Shown here piece after piece: positions 45,713 to 54,731 of a stretch of 64,000 nt of DNA (position 1 is the first letter of the stretch; each line of letters starts with the position of its first letter). The notes below the pieces were generated by a model. That model had not been told where the DNA came from, searched no databases, and saw nothing but the letters and a program-made list of their open reading frames with translations. The DNA comes from Pinirhizobacter soli (GTDB lineage: Bacteria > Pseudomonadota > Gammaproteobacteria > Xanthomonadales > Rhodanobacteraceae). Where the stretch lies: NCBI RefSeq assembly GCF_015905305.1, contig NZ_JADZLQ010000004.1, positions 62,001 through 126,000 of the forward strand. The letters are read 5' to 3'. A program made the position numbers and the translations under genes.

Positions 45713-45742
45713 AAAAAAACCGGCGCGAGGCCGGTTTTTTTT
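45713..45742. terminator. Bidirectional intrinsic terminator between GNAT and sapC genes
   Basis: AAAAAAACCGGC (45713-45724) and GCCGGTTTTTTTT (45730-45742) form a GC-rich five-base stem extended by A-T pairs around a five-base loop. A T-run closes it on the plus strand and, in reverse, on the minus strand. It serves the GNAT gene (stop 45708) and the convergent SapC gene (stop 45765). Confidence 0.85.
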
Positions 45743-45764
45743 CACTTCATGCGTGCAACCAGGA

Positions 45765-46520
45765 TCAGGCCGCGGCGACTGCCGTCTGCTCGCGCTTGCC
45801 CAAACGTTCGGCCATGCGGTCGATATTGGACAGCGACACCAGGTGGGCGTAGATCCAGCCGAAGGCGCCTTCGCGCAGCAGTTCACCGGCGACCTTGTCG
45901 TCGAGCGCGCGAAGTTTTTCTTCGTTCACCACGAACAGGCCGTTGAGGTTGATCTGCTTGCCCGCCGGGTTCGACAGGTTGATGGTGCGCGGCTCCAGCA
46001 GGTTGTGCTCGCGCAGCTTGCCCATGAACCACTGGGTGCGGCGCACGTGATCCTGGAACTCGCCGAGGAAGTTCACCGCATTGGTGAGGGCCGGTGCATC
46101 GGTGCCGTCCTCGTTGAACAGGCGCTCGCCTTCCTCGTTGTTGAAGCCGTCGAAGGATTCGTCGAGGAACACGGTGAAATCGTCACCCTCGGCGCCGGCC
46201 GGCTTCTCGGCCAGGACGAACGGATAGCGGCGCACGAACGCCGGGATGTAAACGCCGTTCTCCCAGAAGCCTTCTTCGCCGATGAAGAGGTTTTCTTCCT
46301 GGCGCAAGCCGAGCAGGGCCATGGGGCCTGCTTCTTCCAGAGAGGAACCTGCGAACAGGATGGGGAAATCGCGCGCGGCGGGAGCGAACTCGACGCCGGT
46401 GAGCGGAACGGAATGCACCTTGGCGGCGAAACTCACGTTCGGCAGCGGACGCATCCGCAGATCTTTGTGCGCGGTGCGGTTCAGCGGAACCGGACGTTCA
46501 TAAAAAAGCACTTCAGCCAC
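45765..46520 (-). CDS. sapC: SapC family protein
   Basis: A protein of about 251 residues matching the SapC family, named for a Campylobacter S-layer export gene but of poorly known function in other proteobacteria. The typical opening AEVLFYERPVPLNR is followed by the family's FPILFAG and GLRQEENLF segments. It has no signal peptide or membrane helix. No ATG fits the start. GTG 46520 (GAGG about nine bases upstream) is preferred; TTG 46535 would add five residues. A -10 element lies about 90 bases upstream. Confidence 0.8.
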   Translation of the reverse strand: MAEVLFYERPVPLNRTAHKDLRMRPLPNVSFAAKVHSVPLTGVEFAPAARDFPILFAGSSLEEAGPMALLGLRQEENLFIGEEGFWENGVYIPAFVRRYPFVLAEKPAGAEGDDFTVFLDESFDGFNNEEGERLFNEDGTDAPALTNAVNFLGEFQDHVRRTQWFMGKLREHNLLEPRTINLSNPAGKQINLNGLFVVNEEKLRALDDKVAGELLREGAFGWIYAHLVSLSNIDRMAERLGKREQTAVAAA

Positions 46521-46578
46521 GTTTTCTACCCTCAATGCCCCCGCCGTGCCGGGGCAGCCACCCCGGCCTCCCCAATCA

Positions 46579-46594
46579 GACCCGGCGTCGGGTC
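46579..46594 (-). other. Leader hairpin upstream of sapC
   Basis: GACCCG (46579-46584) and CGGGTC (46589-46594) form a perfect six-pair stem with a four-base loop. It lies in the likely leader of sapC, between the -10 at 46610-46615 and the start codon. No T-tract follows, so it is probably a leader structure rather than a terminator. Confidence 0.3.
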
Positions 46595-46609
46595 AGCAAT
46601 CGAACGCCC

Positions 46610-46615
46610 ACTATA
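46610..46615 (-). promoter_or_regulatory. Probable extended -10 promoter for sapC
   Basis: Read on the minus strand the site is TGA followed by TATAGT, five of six matches to the -10 hexamer with the extended TGn. The likely transcript start is near 46603, giving a leader of about 80 bases. No clear -35 hexamer is seen, as is common for extended -10 promoters. Confidence 0.5.
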
Positions 46616-46780
46616 TCAGCGGCTTGGGGGTCGGTGCAGGTGGCGAACGGCAAGCACGATCCATACCGCCGCGCGTGCGATCTGTCACGGAACTGGGCTA
46701 TGCTCAGGCCCAGCGGCCTTTCGGCCACCGGGGGCCGCGTAGCTGGACGATCTTTCGCTTTTCGTGAAGGAACGCATCGC

Positions 46781-47413
46781 ATGCTTGGTTTGGCCCCGTT
46801 ATACCCCGCGGAAAATATGGCCCTGGAAGCCGCCCGCGTCACCGCGCTCAACACCACCCGGGTGCTGGCGCTGGACGCCGCTGGCCGGATCCTGGACTGG
46901 ATCAGCTGGCAGGACGCTGCCTGCCTGTACGTTCGCGAGGCGGTAGCCTGGACCCTGGGCGACCCCTGCATCACGGTCCATGGCGGCATCAACCGCCTCC
47001 GCGGCGACCAGAGCATCCTGAAGCTCCATCCGATCGTTGCCAGTACAGGCCACTGCCGCGACCACGCCATCGATCCGGCGCCAGCGCTTACCAACACGGC
47101 ACTGTTCGCTCGCGACCGCCACATCTGCCTGTACTGCGGCGATCATTTCAGCCGCCACGAACTCACCCGCGACCACGTGCTCCCGGTCTCCAAGAAGGGC
47201 CAGGACATTTGGGAAAACGTGGTTTCCGCCTGTCTTGCCTGCAACCTGCGCAAGGGCAGCCGCACCCCGCAGCAGGCCGACATGCCGCTGTTGGCCGTGC
47301 CCTACCGGCCCAGTTGGGTCGAGCACCTGATCCTGTCCAACCGCAATATCCTGGCCGACCAGATGGAATTCCTGGTCAGCCACCTGCCACGGGATCGCCG
47401 CCCGGCCGCTTAA
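46781..47413 (+). CDS. HNH endonuclease-like protein
   Basis: A 210-residue protein with an HNH fold in its C-terminal half: CLYCGD, then RDHVLPVSKKG with the catalytic His, WENVVSACLACN, and a Lys-rich continuation. The two CxxC pairs bind zinc. The N-terminal 100 residues are alpha/beta and of unknown role. It is usually a single, conserved, uncharacterised gene in proteobacteria, and a role in DNA repair or metabolism is unproven. The start is ATG 46781 with AAGGAA eight bases upstream; an extension to 46535 would run antisense through the sapC leader. It is followed by dxs after 55 bases. Confidence 0.85.
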   Translation: MLGLAPLYPAENMALEAARVTALNTTRVLALDAAGRILDWISWQDAACLYVREAVAWTLGDPCITVHGGINRLRGDQSILKLHPIVASTGHCRDHAIDPAPALTNTALFARDRHICLYCGDHFSRHELTRDHVLPVSKKGQDIWENVVSACLACNLRKGSRTPQQADMPLLAVPYRPSWVEHLILSNRNILADQMEFLVSHLPRDRRPAA

Positions 47414-47468
47414 GCCACGGTAATTTCACACGGTTGCCCTTGCCCAGCCCCGGGCTTGGGCCAACAAT

Positions 47469-49370
47469 ATGCCGATGACCGACCTTTCCCGTTACCCGCA
47501 TCTGGCCAAGATCCAGGTGCCTGCCGACTTGCGGACCTTCGCCGACGACGATCTCCCGGCGATAGCCGATGAATTGCGCGGCTACTTGATCGAGGCCGTG
47601 GCCTCTTCTGGCGGCCATTTCGGCGCCGGGTTGGGCGTGGTGGAACTCACCGTGGCCCTGCACCATGTGTTCGATACGCCGCGCGACCGCCTGGTGTGGG
47701 ACGTGGGCCACCAGTGCTACCCGCACAAGATCCTCACCGGCCGGCGCGAGCGCATCACCTCGATCAAGAAGAAAGACGGACTGGCGCCGTTTCCCCGCCG
47801 CGAAGAAAGCGAATACGACACGTTCGGTGTCGGCCATTCCTCCACGTCGATCTCGGCTGCGCTGGGCATGGCCATCGCCACGCAGCGCCGGGGCGATCAT
47901 CGCAAGGTGGTGGCGGTGATCGGCGACGGCGCGATGACCGCGGGCATGGCCTTCGAGGCCTTGAACCACGGCGGCGACGTGGAACCGAACATGCTGGTGG
48001 TGTTCAACGACAACGGCATGTCGATCAGCGAGAACGTCGGCGCGCTGACCAAGATGATGGCCCGCGCCATGGCTAGCCACACCCTCAACGTATGGCGCGA
48101 GCGCGCCAAGCGGGCGATCCCGAAAAAGTCGTTCTTCGGCCGGTTCTTCTCCCGATGGGAGGAACATGCCAAGGGCATGTTCGTGCCCTCGACCCTGTTC
48201 GAGGAATTGGGCTTTCACTACACAGGCCCGATCGACGGCCATAACATCCCGCAGCTGCTCACGGCGCTACGCACGGTGAAGGAACTGCCCGGCCCGCAGC
48301 TGCTGCATGTAATCACCACCAAGGGCAAGGGCTACGCCCCCGCCGAAGAGGCCCAGATCGAGTATCACGCGGTGGGCCCGTTCGATCCCACCGCGGGCCT
48401 GGCCAAGAAGGCCGGCCCTGCCAAGCCCACCTACACCGACATCTTCAGCGACTGGCTGTGCGACATGGCGGCCACCGACGACCGCCTGTTCGGCATTACG
48501 CCTGCGATGCGCGAAGGTTCGGGACTGGTGCGCTTCTCGCGTGAGTATCCGCAGCGTTACTTCGACGTGGCGATTGCCGAGCAGCACGCGGTCACCCTGG
48601 CCGCCGGCATGGCCTGCGAGGGCGCCAAGCCCGTGGTGGCGATCTATTCCACCTTCCTGCAGCGCGCCTACGACCAGGCCATCCACGATGTGGCGCTGCA
48701 GAACCTGGACGTGACTTTTGCCATCGACCGCGCCGGCGTGGTCGGCCCGGACGGCGCCACGCATGCCGGCAGCTTCGATCTTTCGTTCCTGCGCTGCCTG
48801 CCGAACATGGTGATCATGGCGCCTTCGGATGAAAACGAATGCCGGCAGATGCTGTCCACCGGCTTCCACTACCAAGGCCCCGCCGCCGTGCGCTACCCGC
48901 GCGGTACCGGCCCGGGCGCGAAGATCGAACCGCAGTTGGACGTGCTTCCCATCGGCAAGGGCGAGATCCGCCGCCGCGGGCACCATGGGCTGGCCATGCT
49001 GTCCTTCGGCACCATGCTGGCACCGGCGGCGGTGATCGCCGCCGAAGTGGACGCGACGCTTGCCAACATGCGCTTCGTCAAGCCGCTGGACGAAGCGTTG
49101 GTGCTGGAACTGGCGCGCACGCATGAGGCGTTCGTGACCCTCGAAGACAACGCGATTGCCGGTGGCGCGGGTACCGGTGTGGCGGAACTGTTGGCCGCGC
49201 ATGGCATCACGCTGCCGATCCTGCACCTTGGCCTGCCCGATGCCTATCTGGAACATGGCTCGCGTGAGGAAGTGCTGAGCATGGCGGGCCTGGACCTGCC
49301 CGGCATCCGCCATGCCATCCGCACGCGTTTTGGCCATCTGATGCCCGCGGATGTCGCCAGCACCGGCTAA
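47469..49370 (+). CDS. dxs: 1-deoxy-D-xylulose-5-phosphate synthase
   Basis: A 633-residue thiamine-diphosphate enzyme that joins pyruvate and glyceraldehyde 3-phosphate, the first step of the MEP isoprenoid pathway. It has the N-terminal transketolase-like domain with the ThDP/Mg motif [12 protein letters not shown], the [15 protein letters not shown] segment, and the central [16 protein letters not shown] with the catalytic Glu (here FDVAIAEQ). A C-terminal transketolase domain follows. ATGs at 47469 and 47475 are both possible, and neither has a clear ribosome binding site. No other MEP gene is in the window. Confidence 0.95.
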   Translation: MPMTDLSRYPHLAKIQVPADLRTFADDDLPAIADELRGYLIEAVASSGGHFGAGLGVVELTVALHHVFDTPRDRLVWDVGHQCYPHKILTGRRERITSIKKKDGLAPFPRREESEYDTFGVGHSSTSISAALGMAIATQRRGDHRKVVAVIGDGAMTAGMAFEALNHGGDVEPNMLVVFNDNGMSISENVGALTKMMARAMASHTLNVWRERAKRAIPKKSFFGRFFSRWEEHAKGMFVPSTLFEELGFHYTGPIDGHNIPQLLTALRTVKELPGPQLLHVITTKGKGYAPAEEAQIEYHAVGPFDPTAGLAKKAGPAKPTYTDIFSDWLCDMAATDDRLFGITPAMREGSGLVRFSREYPQRYFDVAIAEQHAVTLAAGMACEGAKPVVAIYSTFLQRAYDQAIHDVALQNLDVTFAIDRAGVVGPDGATHAGSFDLSFLRCLPNMVIMAPSDENECRQMLSTGFHYQGPAAVRYPRGTGPGAKIEPQLDVLPIGKGEIRRRGHHGLAMLSFGTMLAPAAVIAAEVDATLANMRFVKPLDEALVLELARTHEAFVTLEDNAIAGGAGTGVAELLAAHGITLPILHLGLPDAYLEHGSREEVLSMAGLDLPGIRHAIRTRFGHLMPADVASTG

Positions 49371-49385
49371 GTCGCAGAGGGGAAC

Positions 49386-49411
49386 GGGGTCAGAGTATTC
49401 ACTCTGACCCC
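49386..49411. other. Perfect hairpin between dxs and chitinase
   Basis: GGGGTCAGAGT (49386-49396) and ACTCTGACCCC (49401-49411) form an 11-pair perfect inverted repeat with an ATTC loop. It sits between the convergent dxs and chitinase genes. There is no T-tract on either side. The sequence resembles the short palindromes that flank REP-type tyrosine transposases in gammaproteobacteria, an impression from memory rather than a search. It could serve as a shared terminator for both genes. Confidence 0.55.
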
Positions 49412-49425
49412 AGCCTGATCGAACT

Positions 49426-50751
49426 TTATCGCGAGCCCAAGCCCTGGCTCATCGCGTGCACCAGGCTGCCGCGGGTGTCGTCGCCGCTGAGTTCCCACGA
49501 GAACGCGCCGCCCAGTCCCTGGTCGCGTACGTAGCGCATCTTCAGTGCGATGTTATCTGGGTCGTCGTAGCTCCAGAATTGGCCATTGGCGTAGATCCAG
49601 TGCGCGCCGGCCGTGCTGTCGCGATAGCTCGGATAACCGAGTACCGCCAGCTTCTTGTAGTCTTCGATACCTGCTTCGTACGTGCCTTGTGCCGAGCGCC
49701 CCGCCTGGTAAAGACCATTGGCTACCGGCGATACGCCCGTCCAGCCGCGGCCATAGAAGCCGATGCCCAGATTGAGTTTGGCGGCCGGAACGCCGGCGGC
49801 TTTCATGGCCTGGATGGCATCGTGCGTGTTGTAGCGGCGGACATCTCCCGTGGAGGGATCGGCGGGCGTAGCGTACAGCGCTGAGTGGAAGTTGGTGTTG
49901 CTCTCCCAGCCGCCATGGAAGTCGTAAGTCATGACGTTGATGAAGTCCAGGTACCGGCTGTAATCGCCAGGACGGGTGACGCGGATTTTGTCGACACCCG
50001 CGCCCACGGCGGCGGTGAGCAGCAACCCGGGCCGCACGGCATCGAGTTGACGCCGGAACTCCGCCATCAGCGCGGTGAAGTTCTCGGTGTCGGCGGGCGA
50101 ATGCGAGGTGTTGTCGATGCCTGGCGCAGCAGGGTATTCCCAGTCGACATCGATGCCGTCGAAAACCCCGGCCGCGGCGCCCGGCCCTCCCGCGTCGCCC
50201 ATGCGGGGCAGGTTGCCGCGGATGTAGGCATCGATGCACGAGGCGACGAAGCGCTGCCGGTTCTCAGGCCGCGCCGCATCCGAGAAGCCACGCGACCAAG
50301 TCCATCCGCCCAGCGATACCAGCACTTTCAGCTGGGGATATTTATTCTTCAGCTGCAGCAGCTGGTTCCAGTTGCCCTTCAGTGGCTGGTCCCAGCTGTC
50401 CGCAACCCCGGCGACGCTATCGGCGACGCTGTAACCTTTCTGGTAGTCGGCCCAGGCGTCGCCGCCTTCACCGGTGGTCGGGTTGGTGGGCTGGGTGCGC
50501 CCGACCTCACAGACACCATTGCGCACGTTGGCGAAGGCGTAGTTGATGTGCGTGAGCTTCGCCGCCGAACCGCTGCGATCGATATCCCGCACGTGATAGT
50601 TGCGGCCATAGATTCCCCATTGGGTGAAGTAGGCGATATTCCGCAGACCGGCGGCTACAGTGGAGGATTCTTTGTCGACGGAGCCCGCGGCGCAGGCAAG
50701 TCCACTGAACAGCATGGCGCACGAGGCGACCATGGGCAGGACGATACGCAT
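49426..50751 (-). CDS. Secreted GH18 chitinase
   Basis: A 441-residue family 18 glycoside hydrolase. A Sec signal peptide (residues 1-22) directs secretion. The catalytic DGIDVDWEYP carries the DxxDxDxE motif with the acid-base Glu, SLGGWTWS is the SxGG strand, and MTYDFHGGWE and FSWELSGDD complete the substrate cleft. It should cut chitin or chito-oligosaccharides. There is no visible chitin-binding module, so it may prefer soluble substrates. The start is ATG 50751 with AAGGAA seven bases upstream. A CRP-like palindrome lies 114 bases upstream. Confidence 0.9.
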   Translation of the reverse strand: MRIVLPMVASCAMLFSGLACAAGSVDKESSTVAAGLRNIAYFTQWGIYGRNYHVRDIDRSGSAAKLTHINYAFANVRNGVCEVGRTQPTNPTTGEGGDAWADYQKGYSVADSVAGVADSWDQPLKGNWNQLLQLKNKYPQLKVLVSLGGWTWSRGFSDAARPENRQRFVASCIDAYIRGNLPRMGDAGGPGAAAGVFDGIDVDWEYPAAPGIDNTSHSPADTENFTALMAEFRRQLDAVRPGLLLTAAVGAGVDKIRVTRPGDYSRYLDFINVMTYDFHGGWESNTNFHSALYATPADPSTGDVRRYNTHDAIQAMKAAGVPAAKLNLGIGFYGRGWTGVSPVANGLYQAGRSAQGTYEAGIEDYKKLAVLGYPSYRDSTAGAHWIYANGQFWSYDDPDNIALKMRYVRDQGLGGAFSWELSGDDTRGSLVHAMSQGLGSR

Positions 50752-50864
50752 GGATAAATTCCTTTTATCGAGGTCGTGTCCGCACCCGACCCTGTGCCGG
50801 ATGCCTGGACACGTTGACCATCACGCGACGGCCGTGCGCCGATCAAGCGGGGAAGCTTGCCATT

Positions 50865-50880
50865 CGTGACAGGGATCACG
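50865..50880. promoter_or_regulatory. CRP/Clp-like palindrome upstream of the chitinase
   Basis: CGTGA (50865-50869), six bases, TCACG (50876-50880) is a perfect palindrome that matches the CRP-family consensus TGTGA-N6-TCACA at eight of ten positions. It lies 114 bases upstream of the chitinase ATG, on its promoter side. Xanthomonads control secreted hydrolases through the CRP-like Clp, so this is a plausible operator. It lies outside the prmC coding region, which ends at 50931. Confidence 0.5.
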
Positions 50881-50930
50881 TGACCGACGAACGTCACGGC
50901 TTCCTCTGACAGCGTTTCCCTGTACTGGGA

Positions 50931-51761
50931 CTATCGATCGCCGTAGCGCGCGCGGGTAACCCGCTCGCGGCCTTCCAGATCGTAAAGCGTCTCGACCTGT
51001 TGCCATTCCTCGCCAAACAGGGCGCGCACGGCTTGCCCCTGGTCCCAGCCGTGCTCGAGAAGCAACCAGCCGCCGGGAAGCAGTGCGTCGGGACTGCCGC
51101 TGACAATGAGCCGGATGTCGTCCAGACCGTCGACGCCGGCCACCAGCGCCGTGGACGGCTCATGGGACAACGCCGCCAGGTGCGGATCGCCCGCCTGGAT
51201 ATACGGAGGATTGGAGACGATAAGGTCGAAGCGCTCCCCTGCCACCGCATCAAGCCAGTGACCGTGGACGAAGCTCATGCCCAGGTCATGGATTCGGGCA
51301 TTGCGCCGGGCGACGTCGAGCGCTGCCGCACTGGCATCCACCGCCACGACATCCGCATGGGGCCGTTCGCGGGCCAGCGCGAGGGCTATCGCCCCGCTTC
51401 CGGTACCGAGATCTACGATCCGCCAGGGCGCATCGCCAGGCACGCAAGCAAGCGCCGCTTCCACCAGCAGCTCGGTTTCGGGCCGGGGGATGAGGGTATC
51501 GGGAGTGACTTCCAGGTCCAGTGACCAGAAACCCTGGCGACCGGTGATGTAGGCGACCGGCTCGCCCCCCAGTCGCCTGGCTACCGCATGATCGAACACC
51601 ACGCCGGCATCGGCGGGCATCGGATCATCGCCATGGGCGAACAGCCAGCTGCGCGGTTTGCCCAACGCATGGAGCAGCAGCAACTCGGCGTCGACCCGGT
51701 CGCCCAGTTGCTCGGTAGCCGCCAACAGGGTGTCGCGGACGGTGGGAGCAGGTCGATTCAT
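50931..51761 (-). CDS. prmC: Peptide chain release factor N5-glutamine methyltransferase
   Basis: A 276-residue SAM-dependent enzyme that methylates the GGQ glutamine of release factors RF1 and RF2. An N-terminal helical domain is followed by [10 protein letters not shown], the SAM-binding [14 protein letters not shown], and the catalytic NPPY (in IVSNPPYIQ). It lies downstream of the M1 peptidase gene but is separated from it by a strong terminator, so it needs its own promoter. A TACAAT hexamer sits seven bases before the ATG, and no ribosome binding site is seen, which points to a leaderless or near-leaderless transcript. Confidence 0.92.
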   Translation of the reverse strand: MNRPAPTVRDTLLAATEQLGDRVDAELLLLHALGKPRSWLFAHGDDPMPADAGVVFDHAVARRLGGEPVAYITGRQGFWSLDLEVTPDTLIPRPETELLVEAALACVPGDAPWRIVDLGTGSGAIALALARERPHADVVAVDASAAALDVARRNARIHDLGMSFVHGHWLDAVAGERFDLIVSNPPYIQAGDPHLAALSHEPSTALVAGVDGLDDIRLIVSGSPDALLPGGWLLLEHGWDQGQAVRALFGEEWQQVETLYDLEGRERVTRARYGDR

Positions 51762-51767
51762 GGATGC

Positions 51768-51773
51768 ATTGTA
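51768..51773 (-). promoter_or_regulatory. -10 element placing prmC transcription at its ATG
   Basis: Read on the minus strand, TACAAT (five of six matches) ends six bases before the A of the prmC ATG. RNA polymerase normally starts six to eight bases after this hexamer, so transcription would begin at the start codon itself. A weak T-rich -35 sits about 17 bases upstream. Confidence 0.45.
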
Positions 51774-51793
51774 CCGAGGCGTCCCATGGGAAG

Positions 51794-51819
51794 AAAAAAA
51801 GGGCGCCGAAGCGCCCTTT
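51794..51819 (-). terminator. Intrinsic terminator of the M1 aminopeptidase gene
   Basis: Read on the minus strand, AAAGGGCGC, the stable tetraloop TTCG, and GCGCCCTTT are followed by a continuing T-run. This is a textbook rho-independent terminator 46 bases after the peptidase stop. It isolates prmC from the upstream gene. Confidence 0.92.
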
Positions 51820-51865
51820 GATTCGTTGTCGGGGCCGGAGTCTTATTCCGGCTCCGCCTTCGCCG

Positions 51866-54547
51866 TTAACGCGTGAGCGCAGTCGGGTCCTGCTTGGCGA
51901 TGCCCGCCGCGCACAGCTTGGCGCCTTCGGTGGTCTGTGCCAGGCCGCGCTCGGCGCCGGAGACGTTCTTCGCACGGGTGGCGAAGAAATCCTGCAGGCG
52001 CGCGGCCTCTTCGTCCGAGCAACCGCCACCGCCCATCAGGCGCGGCAATGCACCGCCGCCGAAGCTGCCGGTACGGGCCACGATCTTGTCGTAGTTGGTG
52101 GTGGCCCAGTTCCACAGGGCGTCGCGCTGCGGACGGGTTTCGCGATTGCCACGCAGAAGCGCCGCCATCTCGCCGACCTTGACGTCCTTGGTGAGGGCGT
52201 AATCACGCACGCGGTTGAGCTGCGCGGTGTCGCTGGTCTCGGCAAGGCCCGCCAGGATCGCATTGCGCTGCTGCGGGTCGCTGTTCTTGGGCAGCTCGGC
52301 AATCAGGGCGTCCACCGCGGGCTTGCCGTGCTCCTGCGTGGCCACACCCAGCGCCACGCCAAGCAGATCCGGATCGGCCGCGCCCAGGTCCAGGCGGCCA
52401 TCGGCCTTCGGCTTCAGCGCCGCATCACCCTGCGCCAGCAGTGCCTTGCGGACTTCGGCAATGCGCATGTCGCCGCCGAGGAACTCGGCCAGCGCTGCAC
52501 GCTGCAATGAGTCGCTGTCCGGTTCACCCGTCTTGCGCTTGTAACCGAGCTCTTCCATGCGCGGGAGGTAGGCGTCCTTCGCATACTTCACCACCGCCGC
52601 GCGCTGTGCGTCGGTCTTGGCCAGGCGGTAGTAGAACTGATCGAGCATCATCGTCGGCACGGCGGCCACTTCACGCGTCTTGCTCGTCGTCAGCGGCTTC
52701 AGGCCCACCAGCACGTCATGGGCGTCGAGGTCACCCTGGTTGAAGCCGGCATCCAGTGCATCGGCGTACACCAACTGCTCGCCATCGCTCAAGGAAGAAG
52801 CCACCTTCGCCAGCGGCGGGAGGTCCGCCTTGTCGATGCTGAAGCGGTAGTAGCCGCTGGCGTTGGCGTTGGCCAGCACCCAGGTGGGCGAGGATGCGCC
52901 ATCGAGCGTAATCGTGCCCGATGCCTTATCCAGCAGCTCGCAACTCACCTTGCTGCCCGATGCGGTGCCATAGCGCACGCACACCGGCACGCCCCACACG
53001 CGGTTGCGATCGCCGGTGCTGCCGGTGGGCAGGTAGCGGCTTTGCGTCAGGTGCAGCACCGTCTTGCCGCCTTCGGTGGACACCTTGGTCTGCACGTATG
53101 GCACGCCGGACTGGTCAAGGAAGCTCTTGAACGCCTTGCGGAAGTCCTCGCCCTTGTCGGCGGCCTTGCGGATCGATTCCACCAGGTCGTCGGCGCTGGC
53201 ATTGCCAAACTTGTGGTCCTGGATATATGCGCGCATGCCCTTCTGGAAGATCGGCTCGCCCACGTAGCCTTCGAACATGCCCAGTACCGCGGCGCCCTTC
53301 TGGTAGGTGATGCCGTCGAAGGCGGTTTCGATATCGCCGTTGCCGGTAATTTCCTGGCGAATCTTGCGCGCGCTCACCAGCGCGTCGTTGTTCATCGCAC
53401 CCTGCGCGCCGCGGATACGGTCAAGGTCGGCGCGGTATTCCGGATGCACCTTCTGCGTCACCTTCTGCTGCATCCAGGTGGCGAAGGCCTCGTTCAACCA
53501 GATGTCGTTCCACCAGGTCATGGTGACGGTATCGCCCGTCCACTGGTGGGCGAGTTCGTGGGCGTTGACGTTGAAGGAGCCGCGCACGTACTGCGCCGGG
53601 GAATCTGGATCGATCAGCAGCAGCCAGTCACGGAAGGTCACGAGGCCGGCGTTCTCCATCGCACCGGCGGAGAAGTCCGGGGCGGCCAGGAGGTCGAGCT
53701 TGTCGAACGGATAACCGAAGCCGTAGTAGTCCTCAAGCGTATGGATGATCGACTGCGTTTCGCCCAGCACATGCTGCATGCGATGGCCTTCGCCCTTGGC
53801 GGCGATGCCGCGCAGCGGGGTGGCATGGTCGCGGTACTTGGTGGCCGCGATGTCCGGGCCCTTGACGATGTCCCAGGGACCGACGCCGAAGGCGACCAGG
53901 TACGTCGGCAGCGGTTCGGTCTTGGCGAAGGTCACCTTCTTCCAGCCGTCGCCGGCTTTCTCTTCCTTCACCGCGCTGGTGTTGGCCACGGCCTGGTCGT
54001 CGGCGGGTACCGTAAGGCTGATGTTGAACGGCGTCTTGAACGAGGGTTCGTCGAAGCCCGGGAAGGCGAAGCGCGCGCTTACCGGCTCCATCTGCGTCAT
54101 CGCATAGGGCACGCCCTCGTGCGTCACCTTGTACAGGCCCTGCAGCTGCTGGTTGAGCGGCGCGGTAAAGGTGATGGCGAGGGTGATTTCCTGTGGCTTC
54201 AAGGTGCTGCCGAAGTCGATGCGGGAGACGCCTTCCTTCGGTGCCACCGCCACGTACTTGCCTTCATGCGCCTTGCCGTCGGCACCGGTCACCACGACCT
54301 TGCTTACCGTGAGATCGCGACCATGCAGCCACAAGTGATCGGACGCCTGCGACAGCTTCACCTTGATGGTGCTGCTGCCGCTGTAGTTGGTTTCCTTCGG
54401 ATCGACCTTGAAGGACAGGGTGTAGGCCTCGGGCGTCGCCCACGCCGGCAGCCGGGCGAGCGGCGCGGCTTCGGGGGTGGCGGCCAATGCCGCGCCGCAA
54501 CATGCGGCGAGGATGGTAAGGACGAACGGACGGACGAGAGGACGCAT
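51866..54547 (-). CDS. M1-family zinc aminopeptidase, exported
   Basis: An 893-residue metallo-aminopeptidase. The exopeptidase signature GAMEN (in SAGAMENAGLV) and the zinc motif HELAHQWTG...NEAFATW (HExxH-x18-E) are intact. A large helical ERAP1-like C-terminal domain (from about residue 560) follows. The N-terminal signal could be cut by signal peptidase I after ALA or, less likely, be lipidated at the LAACC box. Similar proteins in xanthomonads are periplasmic or secreted and clip N-terminal residues from peptides. The start ATG 54547 has AAGGGAG nine bases upstream, and that site lies within a leader hairpin. A terminator follows. Confidence 0.9.
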   Translation of the reverse strand: MRPLVRPFVLTILAACCGAALAATPEAAPLARLPAWATPEAYTLSFKVDPKETNYSGSSTIKVKLSQASDHLWLHGRDLTVSKVVVTGADGKAHEGKYVAVAPKEGVSRIDFGSTLKPQEITLAITFTAPLNQQLQGLYKVTHEGVPYAMTQMEPVSARFAFPGFDEPSFKTPFNISLTVPADDQAVANTSAVKEEKAGDGWKKVTFAKTEPLPTYLVAFGVGPWDIVKGPDIAATKYRDHATPLRGIAAKGEGHRMQHVLGETQSIIHTLEDYYGFGYPFDKLDLLAAPDFSAGAMENAGLVTFRDWLLLIDPDSPAQYVRGSFNVNAHELAHQWTGDTVTMTWWNDIWLNEAFATWMQQKVTQKVHPEYRADLDRIRGAQGAMNNDALVSARKIRQEITGNGDIETAFDGITYQKGAAVLGMFEGYVGEPIFQKGMRAYIQDHKFGNASADDLVESIRKAADKGEDFRKAFKSFLDQSGVPYVQTKVSTEGGKTVLHLTQSRYLPTGSTGDRNRVWGVPVCVRYGTASGSKVSCELLDKASGTITLDGASSPTWVLANANASGYYRFSIDKADLPPLAKVASSLSDGEQLVYADALDAGFNQGDLDAHDVLVGLKPLTTSKTREVAAVPTMMLDQFYYRLAKTDAQRAAVVKYAKDAYLPRMEELGYKRKTGEPDSDSLQRAALAEFLGGDMRIAEVRKALLAQGDAALKPKADGRLDLGAADPDLLGVALGVATQEHGKPAVDALIAELPKNSDPQQRNAILAGLAETSDTAQLNRVRDYALTKDVKVGEMAALLRGNRETRPQRDALWNWATTNYDKIVARTGSFGGGALPRLMGGGGCSDEEAARLQDFFATRAKNVSGAERGLAQTTEGAKLCAAGIAKQDPTALTR

Positions 54548-54558
54548 GGGCCTAGGCT

Positions 54559-54585
54559 CCCTTGGGTGATCTTCCCACCCTAGGG
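54559..54585 (-). promoter_or_regulatory. Leader hairpin that may hide the peptidase ribosome binding site
   Basis: CCCTTGGGTG (54559-54568) and CACCCTAGGG (54576-54585) pair over ten positions with one mismatch and a seven-base loop. Read on the minus strand, the second arm includes the AAGGG core of the ribosome binding site of the M1 peptidase. The helix could limit translation until opened. No terminator T-tract follows. Confidence 0.4.
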
Positions 54586-54679
54586 AGGACCATGACCTAC
54601 GACACAGTGCCAGAAGGCATACATGCTAGTCGGCAATGCCCGACGAGACATTCCCCGATATCCGAAGGGCTGCCAGTAC

Positions 54680-54688
54680 TGCTATAAA
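54680..54688 (+). promoter_or_regulatory. Extended -10 promoter upstream of the OmpR-type regulator
   Basis: TGC TATAAA gives the extended TGn followed by a five-of-six -10 hexamer (54683-54688). Transcription would start near 54695, leaving a leader of about 37 bases to the ATG at 54732. No convincing -35 hexamer is seen. Confidence 0.5.
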
Positions 54689-54731
54689 CACCCCTCGGCA
54701 CGGAGGCCGATCACCGATCATCGAGGGAACG

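Noticed and set aside
47442-47461. Inverted repeat GCCCAGCCC/GGGCTTGGGC before dxs
   Set aside because: Only six pairs before a C-C mismatch and no T-tract; too weak to call a terminator.
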